A stretch of 64,000 nucleotides of DNA from Xaviernesmea rhizosphaerae (GTDB lineage Bacteria; Pseudomonadota; Alphaproteobacteria; Rhizobiales; Rhizobiaceae), in contig NZ_MKIO01000027.1 in NCBI RefSeq assembly GCF_001938945.1, forward strand, positions 167,551 through 231,550, given 5' to 3'. The notes under the pieces were generated by a model. It was not told the DNA's origin. It ran no database searches and worked only from the letters and a program-made list of their open reading frames with translations. This document shows positions 27,744-36,885 of the stretch, one piece after another (within the stretch, counting starts at the first letter, position 1; every line of letters starts with the position of its first letter). Made by a program: the position numbers and the translations under genes.

Positions 27744-29066
27744 TCAGAACTCTGCCACCTTGCCCCAGGCGGAACCGGCAAAGCGGGAGGGGTGATAGGG
27801 CTTGGGATCGACGATGGGCGTCTGCCCGGAGGCGATGTCGGCGATCAGGTGCCCGGCGCCCGGGCCGATGCCGAAGCCATGGCCGGAAAAGCCGGCGGCC
27901 AGGATGAAGCCCGGCAGGTTCTCGGTCTCGCCGATGCCGGGAACGCCATCAGGGGTGGAGTCGATATAGCCGGCCCAGTTTCCGGTGATGGTCGAGCGTT
28001 TCAGGTCCGGCAAAAGCTCCAGCGCGCGCTGATGGATGAGCCGCAGCGTGCCAGGCGTCGGCGCGGGATCGAGAATGCGCATGCGCTCCATCGGCGTCGG
28101 CCGGTCCAGCCGCCAGCGGCCGAGCGATTCATGGCCGCTTTTGACGCCCTCCAGGCCGCCCGGCGACAGAAGCCGCCAGCGGCGGGCGAACATCGGCAGG
28201 AACTGCGGCGCGAACCGCAGCTGCTGCGGCGTGATATCGACGCGCGCGCGGCCGCTGATCGCCAGCGTGTGGCCGCCATTGCTGCGGCTCGTCACGGAGA
28301 TGTCCCTGGTGTGCAGCGCCGGCGGCAGGCCCTCGACGCCCGAGACGGCCACGATGGAGGCGCGGATGGTGGCCTGCGGAAACCGGATGCCGAGCTGGCG
28401 GCAGAAGGAGGAGGCCCAGGCGCCGCCGGAGAGAATCGCCGTCTTGGTGCGGATCGTGCCGTGCTCGGTCACCACCGCGCTCAGGCGCCCGCCTTCGGTC
28501 TCCACGCCGCGCGCCGCGCAGTTCTGCACGACGGTGCCGCCCAGCTTCAGGATGGCGCGCGCCACGGCCGGCGCCGCTTTGGAGGGATCGGCAATGCCGT
28601 CGCTCGGCGAGAAGACGCCGCCTTTCCAGGAACGCCCGGTCGCCCGGCCCTTCTCGGCGGCTTCCGCGGCGGAGAGCATGTGGGTGGTGACGCCGACGGT
28701 CCTGGCGAAGTCGCGCCAGCGCGCCCAGCCGGCGATTTCCGCCTCGTCATTGCTGAGATAGAGCAGGCCGCAGCGGCGAAAGCCGACGTCCTCGCCCGTC
28801 TCTGCGACGAAACGTTCCCACAGATCGAGGCTCTTGGTGGAGATGGGAAGCTCGCGCGCATCGCGGTTCTGCTGCCGGCACCAGCCCCAGTTTCGGCTCG
28901 ACTGTTCCGCCCCGATGCGCCCCTTCTCGATCAGCACGGTCTTGAAACCGCGCTGGGTCAGGTAATAAGCCGTGAAAACGCCGACGATGCCGCCGCCGAT
29001 CACGACGACATCGGCCTCCTGCGGCGGGCGTGAGGGGGTCTCGACAAGCGTCAAGGGTGCAGGCAT
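27744..29066 (-). CDS. DadA-type FAD-dependent amino acid/amine oxidoreductase
   Basis: A 440-residue DAO-family flavoenzyme. The FAD dinucleotide motif is VVVIGGGIVGVFTAYYL at about residues 19-35, with EKGRIGAEQSSRNWGW after it. Near the C-terminus TPDGVPGIGETENLPGFILAAGFSGHGFGIGPG (read in pieces) closes the FAD site. Such enzymes oxidise secondary amines or D-amino acids to an imine. The start at 29066 is preferred as GGAGA lies 6 bases before it; 29078 is possible. It is divergent from the Lrp gene and converges on pcaQ. The exact substrate is unknown. Confidence 0.82.
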   Translation of the reverse strand: MPAPLTLVETPSRPPQEADVVVIGGGIVGVFTAYYLTQRGFKTVLIEKGRIGAEQSSRNWGWCRQQNRDARELPISTKSLDLWERFVAETGEDVGFRRCGLLYLSNDEAEIAGWARWRDFARTVGVTTHMLSAAEAAEKGRATGRSWKGGVFSPSDGIADPSKAAPAVARAILKLGGTVVQNCAARGVETEGGRLSAVVTEHGTIRTKTAILSGGAWASSFCRQLGIRFPQATIRASIVAVSGVEGLPPALHTRDISVTSRSNGGHTLAISGRARVDITPQQLRFAPQFLPMFARRWRLLSPGGLEGVKSGHESLGRWRLDRPTPMERMRILDPAPTPGTLRLIHQRALELLPDLKRSTITGNWAGYIDSTPDGVPGIGETENLPGFILAAGFSGHGFGIGPGAGHLIADIASGQTPIVDPKPYHPSRFAGSAWGKVAEF

Positions 29067-29250
29067 GGCAATCTCCATTTCTGACCCCAGAATAGAGGCC
29101 TGCGCCGCGCATGCGGCACCGCAGTTGCCGCCGTCACGGCAGAAAATTCTTTTCGCGGGTCGCGCATCGAAATCTTCTATGCCACCTGCGAAGCGGCCGG
29201 TTGTTTTACAGGATTGCCGCCTGTGCTAACGTCGCCGTCGATAAGCGGCG

Positions 29251-29264
29251 GCATTTTATGCTGC
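29251..29264. promoter_or_regulatory. Putative Lrp-family operator, copy 1 (oxidoreductase / lrp gap)
   Basis: GCATTTTATGCTGC contains the dyad GCAT-TTT-ATGC, 29 bases before the lrp start. The same sequence returns at 35310-35322 (inverted) and, with one change, at 37828-37841, each in a promoter gap of this cluster. The adjacent Lrp gene is the obvious candidate reader. Confidence 0.6.
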
Positions 29265-29292
29265 AAGCTGTTTTTGCGGAAAGGCCAGAGGG

Positions 29293-29772
29293 ATGCTCAA
29301 ACTCGACCGGACGGACATCAAGATCCTCTACGAGCTGCAGAAGAACGGGCGGATCACCAATGTCGAGCTGGCCGAACTCGTGCATCTGTCGCCGAGCCCC
29401 TGCCTGATGCGCGTCAAGCGCCTGCAGGCGGAAGGCTATATCGAGGGATACTCCGCCCAGATCAATCTGGCCAAGCTCGGCCAGACGCTGACCGTCTTCA
29501 CGGAAATCACGCTGAAGAACCATCGCCAGGTTGATTTCGCCCGCTTCCTCGCCGTGGCTGACAAGATCGACCAGGTGATCGAATGCCATCTCGTTTCCGG
29601 CGGATACGACTATCTCCTGAAATTCGTCACCGCCGGCATCGGCGAGTATCAGACGATCATGGAACGGCTGACCGACATGGACATCGGCATCGACAAATAT
29701 TTCAGCTTCGTCGTGCTGAAGTCGCCGATCGTGAAATCGCACCTGCCGCTGACGAGCCTGTTTCCGGTGTGA
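29293..29772 (+). CDS. Lrp/AsnC-family transcriptional regulator
   Basis: A 159-residue protein of normal Lrp length. The helix-turn-helix is at residues 5-50 (ILYELQKNGRITNVELAEL, then LSPSPCLMRVKRLQAEGYI). The RAM ligand domain follows with CHLVSGGYDYLLKFVTAGIGEY. Lrp proteins sense amino acids. It lies between an amine oxidase and a peptide-type transporter and probably controls both, and itself, through the GCATTTTATGC dyad. Confidence 0.9.
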   Translation: MLKLDRTDIKILYELQKNGRITNVELAELVHLSPSPCLMRVKRLQAEGYIEGYSAQINLAKLGQTLTVFTEITLKNHRQVDFARFLAVADKIDQVIECHLVSGGYDYLLKFVTAGIGEYQTIMERLTDMDIGIDKYFSFVVLKSPIVKSHLPLTSLFPV

Positions 29773-29778
29773 GAGGCC

Positions 29779-29810
29779 GACGCCTGTGCCGGCGGGAGGC
29801 GTCGCTTTTC
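29779..29810 (+). terminator. Rho-independent terminator after lrp
   Basis: GACGCCT (29779-29785) pairs with AGGCGTC (29797-29803) around an 11-base loop, followed by GCTTTTCTATT. It starts 7 bases after the lrp stop in a 48-base convergent gap, where a terminator is expected. Confidence 0.6.
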
Positions 29811-29820
29811 TATTGAAGCC

Positions 29821-31476
29821 TCAGGCCCCGCCATATTGCCGCACCAGCTCGGGCTCCAGCACGAGATTGTCGAGCCAGGTCGGGTCGAGCTTGGGCACGG
29901 AGGCGAAGAGGAGCTTGGAATAGGGGTGCCGGGGCGAGGCGATGTCTTCGCGCGTGAGGTGCTCGACCTTCTCGCCGCGATACATGACCATGACCTCGTC
30001 ACAGATCGCCTCGACCACCGAGAGATCGTGACTGATGAAGATGTAGGAGAGATCGAGCTCGCGCTGCAGCTCCTTCAAGAGCTCGATCACGGCGCCGGCC
30101 ACGACGGTGTCGAGCGCCGAGGTGATCTCGTCGCAGATGATCAGCCTGGGGTCGGCGGCCAGCGCCCGGGCGAAGTTGACGCGCTGCTTCTGCCCGCCGG
30201 ACAGCTCCGAAGGGTGGCGATGGCGCAGCGATTTCGGCAGGCGCACCATGTCCAGCAGCGCGTCCACGCGGGCGCTGCGGGCCTGGCCTTTCAGCCCGTG
30301 ATAGAAGGTCAGAGGACGGCCGAGGATCTCCTCGATCGGCTTGGCCGGGTTCAGCGCGGTGTCGGCATATTGGAAGACGATCTGCATCTCGCGCAGCTGG
30401 TCATGCGTGCGCCGGCGGGCGGCATAGTCGAGTTCGTGGCCGTTGAAGATGATGTTGCCGGCGCTGGCCGGCAGGATGCCGGCAATCGAGCGCGCCAGCG
30501 TCGACTTTCCGCAGCCGGACTCGCCGATGATGCCGAGATTGCGGCCCTTTTCCACCGAGAGATTGACCGAGCGCACCGCCTTGACCAGCGGCAGACCATC
30601 GGACTGGACAACGCCATAGCCGGAAATGACGTTCTCGACCTCCAGCAGCGGGCGGGCCTTTTCCGCGGGCGCGGCGGCGAACTGGGTTTCCTTAGGCTCG
30701 AAGGCGGCGAGGAGTTCCTGTGTATAGGGGTGGGCGGGCGTGGCGAGAATGGCCTGGGTGCGGCCTTCCTCCTGCACCTCGCCACCCTTGAGCACGACGA
30801 TCCGGTCGGCGATCTGCGCGACGACGGCGAGATCATGCGAGACATAGACGCCGGCAATGCCGCCGGATTTCATCACCGACTTGAAGGCCTTGAGCACGTC
30901 GATCTGGGTGGTGACATCGAGCGCCGTGGTCGGCTCGTCAAAGATGACGAGCTTGGGATCGCCGATCAGCGCCATGGCGGCGGCGAGCCGCTGCAGCTGT
31001 CCGCCGGAGACCTGATGCGGATAGCGCCCGCCAATGGTGTCGGGCGAGGGCAGCGACAGCGCCTTGAACAGCTCGATCGCGCGCTGACGCGCCTTGTCGC
31101 GCGGCATCGATCCGTGGATCTGCGTGACCTCGATCACCTGATCCATGATCGTCTGCGACGGATTGAAGGCGGCAGCCGCGCTTTGCGGCACATAGGCGAC
31201 CTCGCAGCCGCGCAGAGCCGCGCGTTCGCGTTCCGGCAGCGCCGCCATGTCCTTGCCGTCCACCAGGACAGTGCCGCCGGAGATCCGGCAGCCGGGGCGC
31301 GTGTGGCCCATCAGCGTCAGCGCGATCGTCGTCTTGCCCGAACCGCTCTCGCCGATCAGCGCGACGATCTCGCCCTTGGCGATATCGAGATCGACGCCCT
31401 TGATGATCTCGATGCGCCGGCCGGCATCCGTGGTGGCCTCGACGCGCAGGTTTCTGATGTCGACGAGCTTGGTCAT
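29821..31476 (-). CDS. Fused dual-ATPase subunit of a peptide/nickel-type ABC importer
   Basis: A 551-residue protein with two complete ABC domains, equal to DppD and DppF in one chain. Domain 1 has Walker A GESGSGKTTIAL and signature VSGGQLQRLAAAMAL; domain 2, from about residue 285, has GESGCGKSTLARS and LSGGQKQRVNFARAL. It powers import through the two permeases upstream. The start overlaps the permease stop by one base (TGATG). Substrate from family: peptides, opines or other amines; neighbours favour an amino-acid derivative. Confidence 0.9.
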   Translation of the reverse strand: MTKLVDIRNLRVEATTDAGRRIEIIKGVDLDIAKGEIVALIGESGSGKTTIALTLMGHTRPGCRISGGTVLVDGKDMAALPERERAALRGCEVAYVPQSAAAAFNPSQTIMDQVIEVTQIHGSMPRDKARQRAIELFKALSLPSPDTIGGRYPHQVSGGQLQRLAAAMALIGDPKLVIFDEPTTALDVTTQIDVLKAFKSVMKSGGIAGVYVSHDLAVVAQIADRIVVLKGGEVQEEGRTQAILATPAHPYTQELLAAFEPKETQFAAAPAEKARPLLEVENVISGYGVVQSDGLPLVKAVRSVNLSVEKGRNLGIIGESGCGKSTLARSIAGILPASAGNIIFNGHELDYAARRRTHDQLREMQIVFQYADTALNPAKPIEEILGRPLTFYHGLKGQARSARVDALLDMVRLPKSLRHRHPSELSGGQKQRVNFARALAADPRLIICDEITSALDTVVAGAVIELLKELQRELDLSYIFISHDLSVVEAICDEVMVMYRGEKVEHLTREDIASPRHPYSKLLFASVPKLDPTWLDNLVLEPELVRQYGGA

Positions 31477-32324
31477 CAGGCGCTCCGATCGCGGATCTTG
31501 CGGGGAAGGTCGTCGATCAGCAGGTTGACGCTGATCGTCAGGCTGGCAATGGCGAGCGAAGGGGCGATGACCGCCGCAGCCCCCAGCGAAAGGCCCTGGA
31601 TATTCTCGTGCACCAGCGCGCCCCAGTCGGCCAGCGGCGGCTGCACGCCGAGGCCGAGGAAGGAGAGGCCGGAGAGCAGAAGGACGATGAAGACGAAACG
31701 CAGCCCGAAATCGGCCAACACGGGGCGGATGATGTTCGGCAGGATCTCCGAGATCGCGAGATAGAGCGTGTTCTCGCCGCGGATGCGCGCGACCGTGATG
31801 AAATCCATGGTGTTGACATTGACCGCCAGTGCCCGGGCGAAGCGGTAGGCGCCGGGAACATAGATGACGGCGAGCGTCAGGATCAGCGCCGGCAGCGAGG
31901 AGCCGACGGCCGCCACCACGACCAGGCCGAAGAGCTTGCTGGGAATGGAGATCAGCGCGTCCATCAGGCGGCTGAGGAGAGTGTCGAACCAGCCGCCGAC
32001 GACCGCCGCCGCCATGCCCAGCACCACGCCGGTGGTGGAGGCGATCAGCACGCCGGCCAATGCAATGCCCAGCGTGTAGCGTGCGCCGAGAATGATGCGC
32101 GAGAGCATGTCCCGGCCCAGATAGTCGGAGCCCAGCCAGAATTTCGCGCTCATCGGGCCGAAATAGTCCATGTCAACGATCTTGCCGACCGGATAGGGGG
32201 CGATCTGAGGACCAAAAATGGCGATGACGGCCCAGAACAGGATGACCAGGAAGGCGATCGAGCCGACAGGGCTGAGGCGGTAGCCGAAAAGGCCGGCGGA
32301 TTTCGTCGGAGCGCTTTGCGTCAT
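31476..32324 (-). CDS. Peptide-type ABC permease (DppC/OppC family)
   Basis: A 282-residue permease with about six membrane segments, starting MTQSAPTKSAGLFGYRLSP. FWLGSDYLGRDMLSRIILGARYTL is the typical DppC N-terminal stretch and the EAA-type loop is DFITVARIRGENTLYLAISEILPN. The open frame is longer upstream, but ATG 32324 begins the homologous protein and overlaps the previous stop by one base. Confidence 0.88.
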   Translation of the reverse strand: MTQSAPTKSAGLFGYRLSPVGSIAFLVILFWAVIAIFGPQIAPYPVGKIVDMDYFGPMSAKFWLGSDYLGRDMLSRIILGARYTLGIALAGVLIASTTGVVLGMAAAVVGGWFDTLLSRLMDALISIPSKLFGLVVVAAVGSSLPALILTLAVIYVPGAYRFARALAVNVNTMDFITVARIRGENTLYLAISEILPNIIRPVLADFGLRFVFIVLLLSGLSFLGLGVQPPLADWGALVHENIQGLSLGAAAVIAPSLAIASLTISVNLLIDDLPRKIRDRSA

Positions 32325-33274
32325 CAGCGGAGCCTCGGATTGGACAGGATGGCGATGATGTCGGCGATCGTGATCAGGATCAGATAGCCGAGGCAGAAGA
32401 TCAGCGCGCAGGTCTGGATCAGCGGCAGGTCGCGGGTGGCCACGGCATCCACCATCAGCTTGGCGATGCCGGGATAGTTGAAGATCGTCTCGATGATGAT
32501 CACGCCGCCGATGAGATAGGAGAGCGACAGCGCCAGCGCATTGACGATCGGCCCGAGCGAATTGGGCAGCGCGTGGCGCAGCACGATGCGGCTGCGCGAG
32601 GCGCCCTTCAACAGCGCCATTTCCACATAGGGCATGGACAGCGTCTCGATCACGGCGGCGCGCGTCATGCGGATGATCTGGGCCGAGACGACGAAGGTCA
32701 GCGTCACCACCGGCATGGCATACATGCGCAGGAGATCGGTGAGCGAATGCACCTCGTTGACGAAGGAAATCGCCGGCAGCCATTTCAGATAGACGGCGAA
32801 GAGCAGAACGGCGGTCGAGGCGACGACGAATTCCGGCACCGAGATCACGCCGATGGTCAAGACGGCAACGATGCGGTCATACAGCGTGCCGCGCAGCACC
32901 GCGGCGGTGATGCCGAGCGTCAAGGCGAGCGGGACGGCGATCACGGCCGTCAGGCCGGCGAGTTCCATCGTGTTGACGAAGCGGCCGGCGATCAATGTCG
33001 CGATCGGCATGTTGTTGGCATAGGAGGTGCCGAAATCGCCCGTCACCGCGCCAGCGAGCCAGCGCAGGAAGCGGAAGACGGCGGGGTCGTCCAGATGCAT
33101 GGCCTGGCGCAGACCCGCCACGGCTTCCGGCGTCGCGGCCTGGCCCAGCAGGATGGTGGCGGTATCGCCGGGCAGCAGGTTGGTGGCGACGAACACGGCG
33201 AAGGAGACGATGAGGAGCGTCAGTGCGGAAAGGCCAAGCCGCTTTCCGATCATGCTTGCAATGTCAGCATTCAT
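32324..33274 (-). CDS. Peptide-type ABC permease (DppB/OppB family)
   Basis: A 316-residue permease with about six membrane segments. MIGKRLGLSALTLLIVSFAVF and LLPGDTATILLG are the characteristic DppB start, and YVEMALLKGASRSRIVLRHALPN is the loop that meets the ATPase. ATG 33274 was chosen over the upstream extension. It follows the binding-protein gene by 173 bases in which no separate promoter was recognised. Confidence 0.88.
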   Translation of the reverse strand: MNADIASMIGKRLGLSALTLLIVSFAVFVATNLLPGDTATILLGQAATPEAVAGLRQAMHLDDPAVFRFLRWLAGAVTGDFGTSYANNMPIATLIAGRFVNTMELAGLTAVIAVPLALTLGITAAVLRGTLYDRIVAVLTIGVISVPEFVVASTAVLLFAVYLKWLPAISFVNEVHSLTDLLRMYAMPVVTLTFVVSAQIIRMTRAAVIETLSMPYVEMALLKGASRSRIVLRHALPNSLGPIVNALALSLSYLIGGVIIIETIFNYPGIAKLMVDAVATRDLPLIQTCALIFCLGYLILITIADIIAILSNPRLR

Positions 33275-33447
33275 TGAAGATCTCCAGCCCCCGCAAAGAG
33301 GGACGACGGCCACGCGGCTCGACCTGCGCCCGCACGGGACGGGCTGCAACAAGCCCGCACCCTTGGCACAGCCGGCCCGGCCGCAGCATGATAGACGAAG
33401 GGACACGGGGTCCGGAAGGCGGTGGCCTTGCGGACCCTGCGATCCAA

Positions 33448-35049
33448 TCAGGCCTCGAGCCAGAGATATTCGGCCATGGCATAACCCATCATGCCGCCGA
33501 GCGGATTGACCTGCAGCCCCTTGACCTTGCTGGAGATGCCATCGGCATTGGTCGTATAGGCGGGGATGATCGTGCCGGCTTCGTCGGAGATCATGGTCTG
33601 CAGCTCGTTGTAGATCGCATGACGCTTGGCGTCGTCGAGCGAGCCGCGCGCTTCCAGCATCATCGCGTCGAACTTCGGCGACTTGTACTGGCTTTCGTTC
33701 CAGGGGGCATCGGACGCGTAGAGCAGCGAGAAGTAGATGTCCGGCGTGGAGCGCGGGTTGATGTTGCCGAAGTGGATCGGCGCCTTGAGCCAGTACTTGT
33801 CCCAGTAGCCGTCGGAGGGAACGCGCTGGATGTCGAGCTTCATGCCGATCTCGGCGGCCGAGGCCTGGATGATCATGGCCATGTCGACCGAGAAGTCGGC
33901 GGCATCGGAGGCGATGACCGGGATCGACTGGCCGAGAACGCCGGCCTTCTGGAAGTGGTGCTTGGCCTTGTCGGGATCGAAGGCCTTCGGCTTCAGGTCG
34001 GCATTGTGATAGACATTGGCCTTGGAGATCGGCTGGTCATTGCCGACTTCGCCGAAGCCGCGCAGCGCCGCCATGATGATCTGTTCGCGATCGACGATGT
34101 GCTTCATGCCCATGATGAAGTCGGGCTTGTTCATGTCGAGGCGGATGTTGAGGTTGGTATAGGCGCCGACGGTCGACTTGACCAGCTCGAAGCCCGGTTG
34201 CGCCTCGATCATCTTGGCGGAGCGGGGATTGACCGCGGAGGCGAAGTGGACATCGCCGGCGAGCAGCGCGTTGACGCGGGCATTGGGGTCGGTGATGGCG
34301 AAGAACTCGAAGGAGTCGAGATGCGGGAAGCCCGGCTTCCAGTAGTTCGTGTTCTTCTTGACGATCGAGCGCACGCCCGGCTCGAAGGTTTCCAGCACGA
34401 AGGCGCCCGTGCCCATGCCCTTGGAGAAATCGGTGGTGCCGTCCTGGACGATCATGAAGTGATGCAGCGCCAGGATGAAGGGAAGGTCGGCATTGGCGGC
34501 CTTCAGGCCGATCTCGACCATGTTGGCGTCGACGGCCTTGATCTCCGTCATCTGGGCCGCGATCTTGGCGACCTTGGAGCCGACCGCCGGGTCGAGGTGA
34601 CGCTTCAGCGAATAGACCACGTCGGCGGAGGTCAGCGCCTTGCCATCATGGAAGGTCACGCCCTTGCGCAGCGTCACCGTCCAGGTCTTGGCGTCCTTGG
34701 TGTCGAGCTTTTCGGCCAGCTCCATCTGCGGAACGCCCGTGACGTCGATGAAGGTCAGGCGGTTGTAGAGCGAACAGCAGCGGACATAGTCGGTGCCGAG
34801 CGAGGCCTTGGCCGGGTCGAGCGTGTCGGCATTCGACGCGGAGATGCCGGCGGCCTTGAGATGACCGCCCGAAACGGGCGTGGCGGCCAGCGCGCGCTCG
34901 GCGCGGCCGAAGACGGCACCGCCGGCGGACAGGGCAACGCCGCCTGCCAGCATCATCTTCAGGAGCTCGCGGCGCGAGGCGCCGCGGCGGATCGCATCTT
35001 CGACGCGGGCGTCGTCGGACTTCGTCCAGTTGGTTATCTTGTCGATCAT
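33448..35049 (-). CDS. Family 5 periplasmic substrate-binding protein
   Basis: A 533-residue DppA/OppA-type protein. The N-terminus has a late, Tat-like signal with ASRRELLKMMLAGGVALSAGG at residues 24-44, and cleavage is likely near ERALAA. The mature part contains TLDPAKASLGTDYVR, WTVTLRKGVTFHDGKALTSADVVYS (in pieces) and other family 5 marks. First gene of the importer operon. The ligand is unknown; the cluster context suggests an amine or amino-acid derivative. Confidence 0.88.
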   Translation of the reverse strand: MIDKITNWTKSDDARVEDAIRRGASRRELLKMMLAGGVALSAGGAVFGRAERALAATPVSGGHLKAAGISASNADTLDPAKASLGTDYVRCCSLYNRLTFIDVTGVPQMELAEKLDTKDAKTWTVTLRKGVTFHDGKALTSADVVYSLKRHLDPAVGSKVAKIAAQMTEIKAVDANMVEIGLKAANADLPFILALHHFMIVQDGTTDFSKGMGTGAFVLETFEPGVRSIVKKNTNYWKPGFPHLDSFEFFAITDPNARVNALLAGDVHFASAVNPRSAKMIEAQPGFELVKSTVGAYTNLNIRLDMNKPDFIMGMKHIVDREQIIMAALRGFGEVGNDQPISKANVYHNADLKPKAFDPDKAKHHFQKAGVLGQSIPVIASDAADFSVDMAMIIQASAAEIGMKLDIQRVPSDGYWDKYWLKAPIHFGNINPRSTPDIYFSLLYASDAPWNESQYKSPKFDAMMLEARGSLDDAKRHAIYNELQTMISDEAGTIIPAYTTNADGISSKVKGLQVNPLGGMMGYAMAEYLWLEA

Positions 35050-35396
35050 GGCATTCCCCTTCTTGCTTTGGTTGGTGGGCCTCCGTCTTGCGCGGAGTTG
35101 CTGCCCTGTTGGCTGCTGTCTTCACGCGGCTGCCTGCTTCAGCGCGCCTGCGGGCCGGTGCGGTCTTCATCCGGCCAGGGCTGCGATAGCGCCTGTGGCC
35201 CGTCATCTTCGTGGATCCGGCCCTGTCAGGAGGCCGTCTTCTCCATCGACGTCATGCCTTGCAGTCTCGCATGTCTGCCGGGAGGGATCGTTCGATTTGG
35301 TCGCACCCGGCAGCATAAAATGTCGAACTTCGTCCCCGCGCCGACATTTCGGCGGATGGCGGGGCGAAGCATTGCCCGCAATGCTCAGGACGATCC
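35050..35396. other. Intergenic region before the peptide-type importer operon
   Basis: About 347 bases without a gene between the aminotransferase stop and the binding-protein start. It contains the Lrp-like site at 35310-35322 and a wider GTTCGA(35290-35295)..TCGAAC(35323-35328) inverted pair. It should carry the operon promoter. Nothing else recognised. Confidence 0.45.
35310..35322. promoter_or_regulatory. Putative Lrp-family operator, copy 2 (importer operon)
   Basis: GCAGCATAAAATG is the exact reverse complement of the 13 bases CATTTTATGCTGC found before lrp. It lies about 260 bases upstream of the binding-protein start and 75 bases beyond the aminotransferase stop. Confidence 0.6.
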
Positions 35397-36770
35397 TCAG
35401 GCCATGGCCTGGCGGATGGCGGGGTCTTCCAGCGTCTGGTCGAGTGTCTTGCGGGTGCGCTCGACGATGGCGTCGATATCGGCCTCGGTGCAGCAGAGCG
35501 GCGGTGCATAGCCCAGAACGCCCTGCGGAAAGGCGCGGATGACAAGGCCATTGTCCCAGGCGCGGTCGAAAATATGGCGCGCCGGCTGGCTTTCGGCCGG
35601 AAGCGGCGTCTTCTTCGCCTTGTCTGTGACCAGCTCCACGCCATAGAGCATACCCCGGCCCCTGATATCGCCGACCAGCGGGTGATCGGCGAGGCTGGTC
35701 AGGCCTTCCTTGAGCCGCGCGCCGGCCTTCACGCCGTTTTCGAGCAGGCCGCCCTCGTAAAGCCGGAGAACCTCGAGCCCAACCGCGGCGCTGACGGGAT
35801 GGGCGGAATAGGTGTAGCCATGGCCGATGGCCGCCATGCCCGCGCCCTCCGCCATCACGTCATAGACGCCATCGGACATGAAGACCGCGCCCATCGGCAC
35901 ATAGCCCGAGGTCAGCCCCTTGGCGACCGTCATCAGATCGGGAACGATGCCTTCATCAGCACAGGCGAAAAGCGGGCCGGTGCGGCCGAAGCCGGTGATG
36001 ACTTCGTCGGCGATGAAGAGGATGCCGTGCTCCTTGCACAGATCGCGCATCGCCTTGATCCAGCCCCTGGGTGGAACGATCACGCCACCCGATCCCTGGA
36101 TCGGCTCGGCATAGAAGGCGGCGACGCGATCGGCGCCGATCTCCTCGATTTTGGCTTTGAGCGCCGCCAGCGAGGCGGCCGTGATCGCCGCGTCGTCCAT
36201 GCCCACGGGGTTGCGATAGGGATAGGGCGACGGAATTTTGTGCTGCCAGTCGAAGGGCAGGCCGAAGCCGGCATGGAAGGCCGGCAGCGCCGTCAGGCCC
36301 GCGCCGACGGTGGAGGAGCCGTGATAGCCCTGCTGGATCGAGATGAACTGATCGCGCTGCGGCTGGCCCTTGGCGTTCCAGTAGTAGCGCACGAAGCGGA
36401 TGGTCGAATCGACCGCATCCGAGCCGCCGAGGGTGAAGTAGACGCGGTTGAGGTCGCCCGGCGCGCGCTCCGCCAGCTCCGCCGCCAGCCGGATCGCCGG
36501 TTCGGAGCCCAGATCGAAGTAGCCGGTGGCATAGGGCAGCTCGCGCAATTGCCGCGTGGCGGCCTCGACGATGCTGTCATGGCCGTAGCCGGCATTGACG
36601 CACCACAGGCCGGCAAAGCCATCGACCAGCTGGTGGCCATTGGCCTCCGTCACCGTTGCGCCATGGGCGGATTTCAGCACGCGCACGCCCTGGCGCTCAT
36701 GCCCCCGATAGGAGGAGACCGGGTGGATGAGGTGGGCGCGGTCGAGTTCGATCAGGGAATTGGCGAGCAT
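35397..36770 (-). CDS. Class III PLP aminotransferase (omega-amino acid:pyruvate type)
   Basis: A 457-residue fold-type I enzyme. The PLP phosphate loop region is GGSDAVDSTIRFVRYYW, the acidic PLP contact is in FIADEVITGFGRTG and the Schiff-base Lys is in TVAKGLTSGYVPMGAVF (about residue 285). Such enzymes move amino groups from omega-amino acids, diamines or their derivatives to pyruvate. The start MLANSLIELDRAHLIHP at 36770 matches the family. It lies between the importer operon and the GNAT gene and probably acts on the imported compound. Confidence 0.85.
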   Translation of the reverse strand: MLANSLIELDRAHLIHPVSSYRGHERQGVRVLKSAHGATVTEANGHQLVDGFAGLWCVNAGYGHDSIVEAATRQLRELPYATGYFDLGSEPAIRLAAELAERAPGDLNRVYFTLGGSDAVDSTIRFVRYYWNAKGQPQRDQFISIQQGYHGSSTVGAGLTALPAFHAGFGLPFDWQHKIPSPYPYRNPVGMDDAAITAASLAALKAKIEEIGADRVAAFYAEPIQGSGGVIVPPRGWIKAMRDLCKEHGILFIADEVITGFGRTGPLFACADEGIVPDLMTVAKGLTSGYVPMGAVFMSDGVYDVMAEGAGMAAIGHGYTYSAHPVSAAVGLEVLRLYEGGLLENGVKAGARLKEGLTSLADHPLVGDIRGRGMLYGVELVTDKAKKTPLPAESQPARHIFDRAWDNGLVIRAFPQGVLGYAPPLCCTEADIDAIVERTRKTLDQTLEDPAIRQAMA

Positions 36771-36885
36771 TATCAATCTCCGTGGGGGCGGCATATCGGG
36801 GGAGAGCGGGGCACCGGAGAGGGTGGACGCCGCTGTTTTCAGGGATGTTTCTGCGCAGGGAGTCAGCGCCCCGGCCGGATAGGGC